Shown here piece after piece: positions 6,910 through 16,193 of a stretch of DNA of 41,076 nucleotides; the first letter of the stretch is position 1; every line of letters begins with the position of its first letter. The notes below the pieces were generated by a model, which worked only from the letters and a program-made list of their open reading frames with translations, had not been told where the DNA came from and ran no database searches. Source of the stretch: SVFI01 sp045588655 (lineage in GTDB: Bacteria > Bacillota > Clostridia > Lachnospirales > Lachnospiraceae); contig JAZNEP010000014.1 of NCBI GenBank assembly GCA_045588655.1, positions 1-41,076 of the forward strand, read 5' to 3'. A program made the translations under genes and the position numbers.

Positions 6910-8229
6910 TTACAGCTGTACATCGACAAAAATTCGGTAAATTGCACGAATTGCTTCTTCAAAATCTTCATTCTTCACACCAATGATGATGTTTAACTCT
7001 GAAGATCCCTGGTCAATCATTTTTACATTGACATCTGCATGTGCCAAAGCTGAGAAGATTCTTCCTGCAGTACCTCTTGTCTGGCGCATACCACGTCCCA
7101 CTACTGCAATGAGCGCAAGATCCGCTTCCAAATCAATAGAATCCGGGCTTGCCAGTTTATGAATTGTGGCCAGAACATTTTGTTCTTTTTCTTCAAATTC
7201 TGACTGATGTGCAAACACTGTCATCGTATCAATTCCGGATGGTACATGCTCAAAGGAGATTCCGTTTTCTTCGAACGCTTGAAGTACCTTTCTACCAAAT
7301 CCAACCTCTGAGTTCATACCATCTTTTTCAATGTTGATGGCACAGAAGCCTTTTTTACCTGCAATACCTGTAATGGTATATTTCGATCTCTGACATGTAT
7401 CTTCTACAATCCATGTTCCTTTATCCTGCGGTGCATTGGTATTTCGAATATTGATCGGGATACCTTCCTTACGAACAGGGAAAATCGCATCTTCATGCAA
7501 TACAGATGCTCCCATATAAGAAAGCTCTCGAAGCTCACGATATGTAATTGTCTCAATTCCCTTCGGATTTTCAATCACTCTTGGGTCCGCCACTAAAAAT
7601 CCGGAAACATCTGTCCAGTTTTCGTACACGTCTACTTTGGCTGCTTTTGCAACAATAGAACCTGTCACGTCAGAACCGCCTCTTGAGAATGTTTTAATGG
7701 TTCCATCCAGTTTTGCACCATAAAATCCAGGCACAACTGCTCTTTCACAGTTTTTAAGACGCTCACTGAGCACTTCGTTTGTCTTATCCGCCATAAAGTT
7801 TCCATCGTTATCGAAAAAGATAACTTCCGCTGCATCAATAAACTCATAACCCAGATAATTTGCCATGATAATACTGTTCAAATACTCACCACGGCTTGCC
7901 GCATAGTTTTCTCCGGCTTTCTTCTTGAAATCAGCCTTTACTTTTTCAAACTCTTTTTCCAGCGACAAATCCAGTTTTAATCCATCGATAATCTCCTGAT
8001 ATCTTACTTTGATTGCTTCCAGCTCTTTATCAAAGTTTTTTCCGGATTCTGCAAGTGCATACGCACTATAAAGCATATCGGTTACTTTCGTATCTTTACT
8101 GTTTCTTTTTCCCGGTGCTGAAGGAACAACATAACATCTGTCTTTGTCAGAACGTATAATTGCTCCCACTTTCTCAAACTGCTCTGCGCTTGCCAATGAG
8201 CTACCACCAAATTTGACAACTTTTTTCAT
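6910..8229 (-). CDS. lysC: Aspartate kinase
   Basis: A 439-residue aspartokinase that phosphorylates L-aspartate, the first committed step toward lysine, threonine and methionine. The kinase domain (about 1-285) opens with KKVVKFGGSSLASAEQF, the ATP-binding KFGGSS motif, and contains SRGGSDVTGS and the WTDVSGFLVADPR segment. Two ACT domains (about 300-439, including VVGRGMRQTRGTAGRIF and MIDQGSSELNIIIGV) are expected to give feedback control. It is the last gene of a four-gene operon, 28 bp after the ApgM homologue, with GAGGAG before ATG 8229. Which amino acid inhibits it cannot be read from sequence; the hom linkage suggests threonine. The symbol is by family; other aspartokinase paralogues may exist. 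Confidence 0.93.
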   Translation of the reverse strand: MKKVVKFGGSSLASAEQFEKVGAIIRSDKDRCYVVPSAPGKRNSKDTKVTDMLYSAYALAESGKNFDKELEAIKVRYQEIIDGLKLDLSLEKEFEKVKADFKKKAGENYAASRGEYLNSIIMANYLGYEFIDAAEVIFFDNDGNFMADKTNEVLSERLKNCERAVVPGFYGAKLDGTIKTFSRGGSDVTGSIVAKAAKVDVYENWTDVSGFLVADPRVIENPKGIETITYRELRELSYMGASVLHEDAIFPVRKEGIPINIRNTNAPQDKGTWIVEDTCQRSKYTITGIAGKKGFCAINIEKDGMNSEVGFGRKVLQAFEENGISFEHVPSGIDTMTVFAHQSEFEEKEQNVLATIHKLASPDSIDLEADLALIAVVGRGMRQTRGTAGRIFSALAHADVNVKMIDQGSSELNIIIGVKNEDFEEAIRAIYRIFVDVQL

Positions 8230-8257
8230 ATCTAAAAAATCTCCTCAAATATATTTA

Positions 8258-9457
8258 TTATGCGAATAAAATATCAATCATCTCGCAGCCTCTATCCACT
8301 TTTTCGCCGTATTTAGCTGCATCTGCTTCCGTATATTCCCATGTCTGATCTAACTTCTGTGAAGAATCATAAAGCATGTACGGAACGCTATCTGATGTGT
8401 GTGTACGAACACGTACCGGCGTAGGGTGATCCGGGAGCACCAACATGCGGAACTCTTCTCCCGCCGCCTCAAGTTCACTCACAAGAGGTCCAATCACTTT
8501 CTCATCAATGTACTCTATCGCCTGCACTTTCCTTTCACAGCTTCCCTGATGACCCATCTCATCCGGTGCTTCGATATGAATATACACAAAATCATATCCG
8601 TCCTGTGTGAGCGCTTTTACAGCTGCATCTTTTTTTCCGGTATAATTGGTATGAAGTCCGCCATCTGCACCTTCCACCTGTGCATTATCCATACCGGCTC
8701 CAACCGCGATTCCCTTCAAAAGGTCTACTGCTGAAATCATGAGACCTTTCTTTCCTGTTTTTTCATAAAAGGAAGACAACATCGGTTTAGTACCTGCCCC
8801 CCAGAACCAGCAACAGTTAGCCGGATTTAATCCTTTTTTCTTACGCTCTACATTGATTGGGTGGTTTACTAAAATATCGTAACTTTTACGCATCATCTCG
8901 CGCAGAATCTCATCCTGCGGAAGGTACTGACCAATCACCTGTGTAAGAACATCGTGAGGCGGAGTCAACTCTACCACCTGTCCTTTGTCCCAAATCAGAC
9001 AATGACGATAACTGGTTCCTACATAGAACTGATAACTTTCACTTTGAAGTTCTTTTTTTACTGCCTCTAACAATACGGCACATTCTTCTGTACTAATCTC
9101 GCTTGAGCTGTGGTCAATAATCGTTTTTTCTTCAAACGGAACATCATCTTCCGATATTGTAACAATATTACAACGAATTGCAATGTCCGTATCTTTCATC
9201 GGAATTCCAATGCTGAGCGCTTCCAGCGGAGATCTTCCTGAATAATAGATCTTTGGATCATATCCCATTACAGAGAGGTTGGCTGTATCACTTCCCGGTT
9301 TCATTCCATCCGGAATCGTGTGAACCATTCCGATTCTGCTCATTTTGCTGAGTCTGTCAAGATTTGGTGTCTTGGCATAAGCAAGTGGTGTCTTACCACC
9401 GAGTGCTTCTAACGGTTCATCTGCCATACCATCTTCCAGTACAATCACATATTTCAT
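8258..9457 (-). CDS. ApgM-type phosphoglycerate mutase homologue, probable homoserine kinase substitute
   Basis: A 399-residue member of the archaeal-type cofactor-independent phosphoglycerate mutase family (alkaline phosphatase superfamily). It shows metal ligand Asp9 (LEDGMAD), the phosphorylated Ser56 in KPGSDTANLSVMGYDP, the IYYSGRSPLEA motif, and late metal-binding stretches HIEAPDEMGHQG and VLPDHPTPVRVRTHTSDSVP. The gene lies between hom and lysC. Members in this setting have been predicted, and supported by genetics in some bacteria, to make O-phosphohomoserine in place of ThrB; that is background knowledge. Here it is inferred from context, and a glycolytic role cannot be excluded. 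The gap to hom is 15 bp; the ribosome site (AGTAGG) is weak, suggesting coupling to hom. Full family length. Confidence 0.88.
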   Translation of the reverse strand: MKYVIVLEDGMADEPLEALGGKTPLAYAKTPNLDRLSKMSRIGMVHTIPDGMKPGSDTANLSVMGYDPKIYYSGRSPLEALSIGIPMKDTDIAIRCNIVTISEDDVPFEEKTIIDHSSSEISTEECAVLLEAVKKELQSESYQFYVGTSYRHCLIWDKGQVVELTPPHDVLTQVIGQYLPQDEILREMMRKSYDILVNHPINVERKKKGLNPANCCWFWGAGTKPMLSSFYEKTGKKGLMISAVDLLKGIAVGAGMDNAQVEGADGGLHTNYTGKKDAAVKALTQDGYDFVYIHIEAPDEMGHQGSCERKVQAIEYIDEKVIGPLVSELEAAGEEFRMLVLPDHPTPVRVRTHTSDSVPYMLYDSSQKLDQTWEYTEADAAKYGEKVDRGCEMIDILFA

Positions 9458-9472
9458 ATTTTTGCCTACTTT

Positions 9473-10678
9473 CTATTCTTCCACACGGATACGACTTAAA
9501 ACCTGTCCTACCTGTGCGCTCTTTTCATTAAATTCTTTTTCACTCATTTTCTGTGTAAAGAAGCCTTTTTCTCCAGCCACACCTGCTTCTACTAATTCAA
9601 TTTCACCGAATACTTCCTGTGCTTTTGCAAAATCAGCCTCAGAAACACGTACAAAGAAACGCTTTACTGAATCTTCCATGCTGGATAATGTAAGCTCTTC
9701 TGCATCCCAGAAACAGAATACCGTTTTTCCGATATGTTTTACGCAATCAATAATATCAGAAACTACCGCACTGGCTGTCGGAAGTTTTCCTGCTCCCGCA
9801 CCATAGTACATTGTATTTCCAAGTGTATTTCCATGCACAAGAATTCCGTTGAATACATCATTCACATTGAAAAGAGGATTGCTTGGATTAATCATACAAG
9901 GTGTTACCATAGCGAAATATTTGCCATCTACTTCCTTACTCATTGCAAGAAGCTTGATGGTCCATCCTGCTTTTTTAGCATATGTAAAATCTGTTGTTGT
10001 AATCTTTGTAATACCTTCTGTATAGATATGTTCAAAATTTACTGTCTTTCCGTATACAAGCGATGAAAGAATCGCAATTTTACGACATGCATCATATCCT
10101 TCCACATCCGCTTCCGGATTTCTTTCTGCATACCCCTTTTCTTGGGCTTCTTTTAATACAACATCAAAATCAGATCCTTCTCTTTCCATCTTCGTTAAGA
10201 TGTAGTTGGTTGTTCCATTGAGAATACCTGTGATACCATCCACGCGTTCCGGTGTCAGAGACGCATTGAGCGGACGAATAATCGGAATACCGCCACCTAC
10301 ACTCGCTTCAAACATGTAGTTACATTTATTCTCTCTTGCAATCTGAAGAAGCTCTGCACCGTGTTTTGCCACGAGCTCTTTATTTGATGTACACACACTC
10401 TTTCCTGATAAAAGAGCACGCTTTGTAAATGAATAAGCCGGCTCTACTCCTCCCATGGCTTCTGCAATAACTGTCACTTCCGGATCATTTAAAATAACTT
10501 CCACATCATGTACCACTAAATTTTCATACGGGTCACCCGGAAAATCACGAAGATCGAGGATGTATTTTACATCAATCTCATTTCCTGCTTTTTTATTTAC
10601 CATATCCTGATTTGTCTTAATTACTTCTACGATACCACTTCCTACTGTACCATATCCTAATACTGCTACTTTTACCAT
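9473..10678 (-). CDS. hom: Homoserine dehydrogenase
   Basis: A 401-residue enzyme that reduces aspartate semialdehyde to homoserine with NAD(P)H, the branch point to threonine and methionine. The Rossmann domain begins VAVLGYGTVGSGIVEV (GxGxxG). The catalytic/dimer domain includes SNKELVAKHG, EASVGGGIPIIRPL and LNGTTNYILTKM. The C-terminal part (about 325-401, with VRVSEAD) fits a shortened ACT domain, the usual site of threonine feedback. It starts 5 bp after the ACT-domain gene and is followed by the ApgM homologue. Aspartokinase and homoserine dehydrogenase are separate proteins here, as in Gram-positives, not fused as in enterobacterial ThrA. Confidence 0.95.
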   Translation of the reverse strand: MVKVAVLGYGTVGSGIVEVIKTNQDMVNKKAGNEIDVKYILDLRDFPGDPYENLVVHDVEVILNDPEVTVIAEAMGGVEPAYSFTKRALLSGKSVCTSNKELVAKHGAELLQIARENKCNYMFEASVGGGIPIIRPLNASLTPERVDGITGILNGTTNYILTKMEREGSDFDVVLKEAQEKGYAERNPEADVEGYDACRKIAILSSLVYGKTVNFEHIYTEGITKITTTDFTYAKKAGWTIKLLAMSKEVDGKYFAMVTPCMINPSNPLFNVNDVFNGILVHGNTLGNTMYYGAGAGKLPTASAVVSDIIDCVKHIGKTVFCFWDAEELTLSSMEDSVKRFFVRVSEADFAKAQEVFGEIELVEAGVAGEKGFFTQKMSEKEFNEKSAQVGQVLSRIRVEE

Positions 10679-10683
10679 ATCAT

Positions 10684-11127
10684 TTACTCCTTAGCTATTA
10701 TTTTCACGTAGTGAACACCTTTTTGTTTTTCCATCGCATCTACCATCTTAGATACATCCTCCGTCGTCGGAAGAACCTGTACACTGATACTCAGCGACGC
10801 AATCCCACTGATCGGTATACTCTGATGAATGGTCAGAATATTTGCACCAAACGATGCAATGGTCTTAAGCACATCCGAAAGCAATCCCGGCTCATCATCC
10901 ATTTGAACGGTTAATGTGATTGTCGTGCCGTTGGCCGTATCATGAAACGGAAAGATATCCTCTTTATACTTATAAAAAGAACTTCGACTGATCCCGACTC
11001 TGTCTACTGCCTCTTGTACAGAAATGTTTCGCCCTGAATCAATCAGACGTTTTGCCTCAACCACCTTCAATAGCACTTCCGGCAATGCTTTCTGCTTCAC
11101 CACGAAATATTCGGTTGTCTGTTTCAT
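10684..11127 (-). CDS. ACT-domain protein, PheB/UPF0735 type
   Basis: A 147-residue small cytoplasmic protein: an N-terminal helix-turn-helix-like region (about 20-65, VQEAVDRVGISRSSFYKY) followed by an ACT domain (about 70-145, QMDDEPGLLSDVLKTIASFG). Relatives such as Bacillus PheB also neighbour hom and are thought to sense amino acids, but the molecular role is not established. The combination of an HTH-like segment with an amino-acid-binding fold makes it a reasonable candidate local regulator of this operon; that is inference. It is first in the operon, with AGGTGATG 3 bases before ATG 11127 and a promoter at 11210-11238. Confidence 0.88.
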   Translation of the reverse strand: MKQTTEYFVVKQKALPEVLLKVVEAKRLIDSGRNISVQEAVDRVGISRSSFYKYKEDIFPFHDTANGTTITLTVQMDDEPGLLSDVLKTIASFGANILTIHQSIPISGIASLSISVQVLPTTEDVSKMVDAMEKQKGVHYVKIIAKE

Positions 11128-11209
11128 TTCATCACCTCATGTCTGCGGTACAAAAACAGTTGTTTTTCTCTGTGCGTCACATGCGCACATTTGTTTGTCA
11201 CCGAAAGAT

Positions 11210-11238
11210 ATCATAGCACAATCACCAAATATTAGCAA
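11210..11238 (-). promoter_or_regulatory. Promoter of the hom-lysC operon
   Basis: Minus strand TTGCTA (11233-11238), 17 bp, TATGAT (11210-11215). The leader is about 75 nt and contains a small hairpin, TGTGCG/CGCACA (about 11171-11189). No T-box or riboswitch is recognised. Confidence 0.6.
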
Positions 11239-11263
11239 GCGTTTTTGTGTACTTTTATAGATA

Positions 11264-11305
11264 CAAAAAAATCCCCCAACAAATATTTCTACCTGTTGGG
11301 GGATT
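11264..11305 (-). terminator. Terminator of the xylanase gene
   Basis: AATCCCCCAAC (11270-11280) pairs perfectly with GTTGGGGGATT (11295-11305). On the minus strand it is followed by a run of seven T, a textbook intrinsic terminator about 50 bp past the xylanase stop. Confidence 0.85.
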
Positions 11306-11353
11306 CTATCATTTCATCCGGAATTCATTTAAAGAATCAAATAATACTTTAAA

Positions 11354-14300
11354 TTATTTCACTTTCACTTTGAACTTGAATGTCTTCTTTCCAGATTTCA
11401 CTGTAATTGTTGCAGTACCTTTCTTCTTACCTGTAATTACACCCTTGCTGTTTACAGTTGCAACTTTCTTGTTGCTTGTAGTGAATTTCACTTTATCCTT
11501 TGTAGTCATAGGTGTAACTTTAGCTGCAACTGTCAACTTCTTACCTTTCTTAAGGCTAACAGTCTTGCCTGATTTAATAGTATCACCAGTTACTTTATTT
11601 GTAACTTTAATCGTCTTAGTTACAACAGTAGCTTTCTGTACTTTAACAGTAATTGTAGCTGTTTTACCTTTTTCAGTAGTTGCAGTAATCTTTGCTGTAC
11701 CAGCTTTCTTACCTGTAATCTTACCTTTGCTTGTTACAGAAACGATGTTCTTGTTTGATGATTCCCATTTAACAACCTTATCACCTGCAGCGATCTGGAT
11801 GTCTTTTGCAAGAACGTCTGATGACTGTTTTACTTTCAGAGGTACTGATTTTACAGAGAATTTAGCAAAATATTTTGCATCTTCAGCTTTCTGTACTTCT
11901 GCTTTGTAAGTTGTTTCAGCATCTGTAAGAACCTTAACTGTTGCTGCATCAATCTTAGCTTTCTGCTCTGCTGTCAAAGCGTTGTAAGCTGCTCTTGCTG
12001 CATCAATTTTAGCTTTGCTTGCTGCATCTGTTGTAACTGTTCCGATTGCTTTAATCTTAGCTACTGCATCTGCTACAGTTGCTTCGTCTTTCTTAAGAGC
12101 TTCTTCTGCTGCTTTTTCAGCTGCTGCTTTCAGATCTGCATATTTCTTTTCTGCTGCGTAAAGAATATCAATCGCTTCCTGTGAAACATATGCTCTCTGA
12201 GCCACAGACAATTTACTAAATGCAGCTTTTGCAGCATCGATCTTAGCTTTGCTTGCATCATCATATGATACAGTACCGATTGCTCTGATTGCACCTTCTA
12301 CCTGTTTTGCAAATGACTGATCCGGTTTTGCTACTTCTGTTTCTACAAGTACAGCTGTACCGTATACAGATGGGTTCTGGTATCCGTTACCGGATGCATC
12401 GTACCAGTTAGCAGTTCCGATTCTCTTGCCATCTTTTGCATCATTGATCTGTAAATCAATACCAACAAGTTCGCCGGCTTTTGCTTTTAATTCAGTCCAT
12501 TTGATTGCAGCTTCAATTACATATCCGCCTTCTACTTCTTTTGTAGCAGAAGTGATGTATTCTTCCTTACATGAAGGGCCATTACAACTCTGTACATTTT
12601 TGTAGCTTACGCGATACTGTTTGTCATTGTTATCGAAAGAACCTGCTTTTTCATTCAACTCATCGATGAACAATTCCATTGAATCCTGTTCATGAGCCTG
12701 TGTATTTGCATCATCTAAATTAGCATCCTTTACATCCATTAAAACGTAAAGATTTTCTTCATCCCAGCTCACTTTTGCTGTTGCTGTTGCTTCTGTAGTA
12801 GCCTGTCTTACATTCAGTTCTACTGCATCAATTGCATCCCAGTCTGATTTATCACCATCCACACATGCAGTACCTTTTACGATCTCCATAAGTGGTTTGG
12901 TTGTCAGTTTTGCGTAGTACTTGCTTGTTTCAGCAGATGTTCCTTTTGTATCGTTATAAGGATAAGCTTTTCCATCTTTTACAACTACTACATCAAATCC
13001 GATTGTCTGATTTACTGCTAAATCTTTTACCGGAATATCAACTACTACTGTGTTATCTTCTAAATCTGCTGCAGCCACCTGTGCTACTTTAGCTGCACCA
13101 GTTGCATCTGTATCTGCATATACTGTGATTGTATCTGCAGCGCCAAGTGCTTTGCTTACAGAAATCTGAAGCTGCACTTTTCCGTCACTCCAGATTGGTT
13201 TGATTACAACCTTCGTATCAGCTGCTGCATATTCATACTCAGATGCATATGCAAAGTTCTGTGTATTTAAAGCAGCTACTTCTTGAATGTATGGCTCCAA
13301 TTTATCTGCATCAACAAATGCCCAGTAAGCCGGTTTTGCTTTTAAGTCATCATCAAATAATAATGGGAACTGTGGTGTCTTTCCGTCTGCGGAACCACCT
13401 ACGCTGTTTGAAGTCTTAAGCCAAGATGCAGCATCATGTGTACCCCAGATTGTGATGTTTTCTACATCACCCTTAAGGTCATCCGCATTTACTCTCTGTA
13501 CCATCTCGAAGATTTCTCTATAACGATGTCCCTGTTTCATGGCTTCGCCTTTTAAATCTACTCCATCAAATCCCATGCTGGATTTAATATCAAGCTCTGT
13601 GATATGTACTACGTCAGCTACTGCTGCATATCTACGAGTTGCATTTTCGATTGTATCTAATGTAGGTGATGCCATATCATGGTGACCCTGCATACCTGCA
13701 CCGAGTTTTCTGCCTGCGCCGATTACTTTTCTGATATCTGTCAAGTATTTTACAATAATGTCACATTTGGTTGGTGTACACTCATTGTAATCATTGTAGA
13801 ACAAGATCATATCGTCATCGCCAAGTCCTGTGAGAACTTCGTCTGCATACTTGAATGCATTTGTAATATACTCCGTGCTATTTCCGTATACGCCCTTCCA
13901 ATCACCGTTCTGTCTTGGAATACCTGAATCGTCTGCCGCTTCATTTACAACGTCCCAAGCATAGAATAAGTCATTGCCATATTTTTCTGAGAAGTGTGTT
14001 AACACTTCTGTGATATACCATTTCATACGCTGGTTCATCACTTCCGGTGTAACGTATGCACCATCATTCTTGAATCCTTCTCTGAAGAACCAAGCAGGTG
14101 TCTGGCTATGCCATACAAGCACATGACCACGCACTTTGATGTTAGCTTTTCCAGCATTATTTGCTGAAACAACAGCATCCATCATTGCATCTGCATTTGT
14201 GAAGTTTAACTTAACATCTTCAATCTTATCTACACCAGGTTCAGCTGAACCAAGGATAGATTCCGGTTTCATTTCATTTTCGCATGTTACACTATTGTAA

Positions 14301-16030
14301 TGTTTGTAAACCAGGTTCATTCTCTCCTGATCTCCAAGAGCTCCTACAGGAACTGCAACACCCATAGAGATACCTGTGTCTTTCACTGCATCATATAAAG
14401 ATGGAATACCTTCTTCAATAAAGTAATTCTCTTTTCCTGTTTTAGAGAATGTAAATGTAACACCAGAAAGTACTGCTTTTATAGTACCGATCTGCTCAGC
14501 TGTATAATTGTTAGTATTATAACATGACATGATAGCTACATATGCAAGATCTTCACCGTTTGCCTTTTTATAGATTTCCTCAAAATTACTGATTTCCGGA
14601 TTTCCATAACTTGCAAAAAGTTCACCCTCTCCTGCATCCTTTTGAGCCTGTGTTAACACTTTAAATGCCAATAATCCAATACCATTTGCTGATACAGAAT
14701 TACAGCTTACTGACTCTACATCAAAACTAACTTTTTCTAATGATTTCGCATTAACAGTTCTTGGAATTTTAACATAAAGAGTTTTGTAGTTTGAGCCAAA
14801 CTCAACTTCCATTTTTCCATCTACAGTGTTTGCGCTTACTTCCTGACCTTTAAAAGTCTCAAGATCGGTAATCGCATATGCTTCAGGTTCTGCTTTTTTA
14901 ATTTTCTCCTGAAGAGAAACACCTGTCACATTGAATGTTCCACGAACACTACTATCATTATCAGCACCATAGTTTGTACCCTGCTCAATGATACGAATTC
15001 TAACTTTTTCACCTGCAGAGAAAGTTGGTGTGAATTCACCTTCTACCTTCACCCATTCACCAGGTGTGATATCGGTTTTCACGCAGTTGTTGTCAAGCAC
15101 TCCTGTTGAGTAACTTCCCCAATAAGTACCAGCTCCTGCAAAAGGTCCGAAGCAAACCTCTCTCTTTCCTGCCGGTGCATCTTTGTAATCTTCTGCGTCT
15201 AACATAACATAGAACGAATATTTATATGTTGTGCCGGATTTAACAACATCTGTGATATCCTGCTGGAAACACTCTCCATTACCGGATTTATCATCCGTTC
15301 TTTTTGAAATAGAAGCATAAGTCTTTACTTCATCAAAAATAGCTTTTTCAGCAGTATGTGCTGTCAAGGTGGCTCCACCTTTACCATCCTGCCAGCTTGC
15401 TAATTCAGCATCTTCAAAGTTAGGATCTTTGATTAAGTTATCGCCGTATACATACTCTGAAGCACCTTCGAATGTGATTTTCACATCATCCAGTAGATAA
15501 TCTGCTTTACCTGTACCTGTTGAAAAATAGAGAGCTGAAGCTCCTGCCGGGATTTCGAACGTTTTTTCTAACAGTACCCATTCATCAGCAGAAGTAGTCT
15601 GCACATTATGCATCCAATTCCAGTAATCTTTTCCATCACTTCCTACTCCTGTAATCTCACATACTACATCTTTGTCTTCTGTTTTCACATAAGCCTGTAA
15701 CGTAGCTGTCATGCCGACATAATCTGATACGCCATACGCATACGAGTACCAATTTGCTCCTCGATTAGAGAGTTTCAATGCCTTTCCGCCTTCACGCCCT
15801 TCGTCCACGACTTCGATTTTCGGATTATCCTGAACACCCTCACTTCTTACAAATCCTGCATACTTACCATCCTCGAAATCTTCTTGGATAGTAGCTGCGA
15901 TTTCTGCTGCCTGTGCATCTACTGCCGGAATTGCTGCTCCACTGAGCATTCCGCCGATCAAAGCTGCACAAAGCGTCATTGAAAGAAATCTCTTTCCTTC
16001 TTTCCAAACTTTAAGTTTGATACCTTTCAT
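11354..16030 (-). CDS. Secreted modular endo-1,4-beta-xylanase (GH10, CBMs, Big_2)
   Basis: A 1558-residue exported xylan-degrading enzyme. Signal peptide: about 1-42 (ending AVDAQAAE). Two beta-sandwich CBM4/9/22-like modules: about 46-190 and 196-376. A third module, about 380-530, I cannot classify. GH10 domain: about 540-915, with RGHVLVWHSQTP (634-645), acid/base Glu697 in WDVVNEA and nucleophile Glu812 in HITELD. Linking beta region: about 925-1045. CBM9-like module: about 1050-1230, with VSWDEENLYVLMDVKD. Two helical repeats with IGTV and AR/AAYxxLT motifs: about 1243-1305 and 1318-1380. Two Big_2 Ig-like domains: about 1390-1465 and 1470-1558. No LPXTG or SLH motif is seen, so retention, if any, would rely on Big_2 or helical parts. 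AAGGAGG precedes ATG 16030. Monocistronic, with its own leader and terminator. Confidence 0.93.
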   Translation of the reverse strand: MKGIKLKVWKEGKRFLSMTLCAALIGGMLSGAAIPAVDAQAAEIAATIQEDFEDGKYAGFVRSEGVQDNPKIEVVDEGREGGKALKLSNRGANWYSYAYGVSDYVGMTATLQAYVKTEDKDVVCEITGVGSDGKDYWNWMHNVQTTSADEWVLLEKTFEIPAGASALYFSTGTGKADYLLDDVKITFEGASEYVYGDNLIKDPNFEDAELASWQDGKGGATLTAHTAEKAIFDEVKTYASISKRTDDKSGNGECFQQDITDVVKSGTTYKYSFYVMLDAEDYKDAPAGKREVCFGPFAGAGTYWGSYSTGVLDNNCVKTDITPGEWVKVEGEFTPTFSAGEKVRIRIIEQGTNYGADNDSSVRGTFNVTGVSLQEKIKKAEPEAYAITDLETFKGQEVSANTVDGKMEVEFGSNYKTLYVKIPRTVNAKSLEKVSFDVESVSCNSVSANGIGLLAFKVLTQAQKDAGEGELFASYGNPEISNFEEIYKKANGEDLAYVAIMSCYNTNNYTAEQIGTIKAVLSGVTFTFSKTGKENYFIEEGIPSLYDAVKDTGISMGVAVPVGALGDQERMNLVYKHYNSVTCENEMKPESILGSAEPGVDKIEDVKLNFTNADAMMDAVVSANNAGKANIKVRGHVLVWHSQTPAWFFREGFKNDGAYVTPEVMNQRMKWYITEVLTHFSEKYGNDLFYAWDVVNEAADDSGIPRQNGDWKGVYGNSTEYITNAFKYADEVLTGLGDDDMILFYNDYNECTPTKCDIIVKYLTDIRKVIGAGRKLGAGMQGHHDMASPTLDTIENATRRYAAVADVVHITELDIKSSMGFDGVDLKGEAMKQGHRYREIFEMVQRVNADDLKGDVENITIWGTHDAASWLKTSNSVGGSADGKTPQFPLLFDDDLKAKPAYWAFVDADKLEPYIQEVAALNTQNFAYASEYEYAAADTKVVIKPIWSDGKVQLQISVSKALGAADTITVYADTDATGAAKVAQVAAADLEDNTVVVDIPVKDLAVNQTIGFDVVVVKDGKAYPYNDTKGTSAETSKYYAKLTTKPLMEIVKGTACVDGDKSDWDAIDAVELNVRQATTEATATAKVSWDEENLYVLMDVKDANLDDANTQAHEQDSMELFIDELNEKAGSFDNNDKQYRVSYKNVQSCNGPSCKEEYITSATKEVEGGYVIEAAIKWTELKAKAGELVGIDLQINDAKDGKRIGTANWYDASGNGYQNPSVYGTAVLVETEVAKPDQSFAKQVEGAIRAIGTVSYDDASKAKIDAAKAAFSKLSVAQRAYVSQEAIDILYAAEKKYADLKAAAEKAAEEALKKDEATVADAVAKIKAIGTVTTDAASKAKIDAARAAYNALTAEQKAKIDAATVKVLTDAETTYKAEVQKAEDAKYFAKFSVKSVPLKVKQSSDVLAKDIQIAAGDKVVKWESSNKNIVSVTSKGKITGKKAGTAKITATTEKGKTATITVKVQKATVVTKTIKVTNKVTGDTIKSGKTVSLKKGKKLTVAAKVTPMTTKDKVKFTTSNKKVATVNSKGVITGKKKGTATITVKSGKKTFKFKVKVK

Positions 16031-16187
16031 TATTGCCTCCTTCTCTTTCTGCTTACATCCTTTCTCAGTGTGCTTGTCCTTATCGGTTGCTCATCCGGCG
16101 AAAAGAGCAAAAAATAATTCCAAATCACATTGGAAAGTGGTAGCCATATTGCATGAATCATGCAATGTAACTCTCCCATACAGAGTT
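16031..16187 (-). promoter_or_regulatory. Hairpin-rich 5' leader of the xylanase gene
   Basis: The predicted leader of about 157 nt carries four consecutive short stems: AACTCT/AGAGTT (16169-16187), a 9-bp dyad ATTGCATGA-A-TCATGCAAT (16148-16166), TTCCAA/TTGGAA (16118-16135) and TTGCTC/GAGCAA (16087-16110). I match it to no riboswitch class I know. The long dyad could equally be a DNA operator just downstream of the promoter. Confidence 0.45.
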
Positions 16188-16193
16188 GGACTT

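Noticed and set aside
11247..11909. 220-residue hydrophobic plus-strand frame opposite the xylanase C-terminus
   Set aside because: It is the reverse complement of the Lys/Thr/Val-rich Big_2 coding sequence, which automatically gives a Phe/Val/Leu-rich frame; it has no ribosome site and crosses the terminator hairpin.
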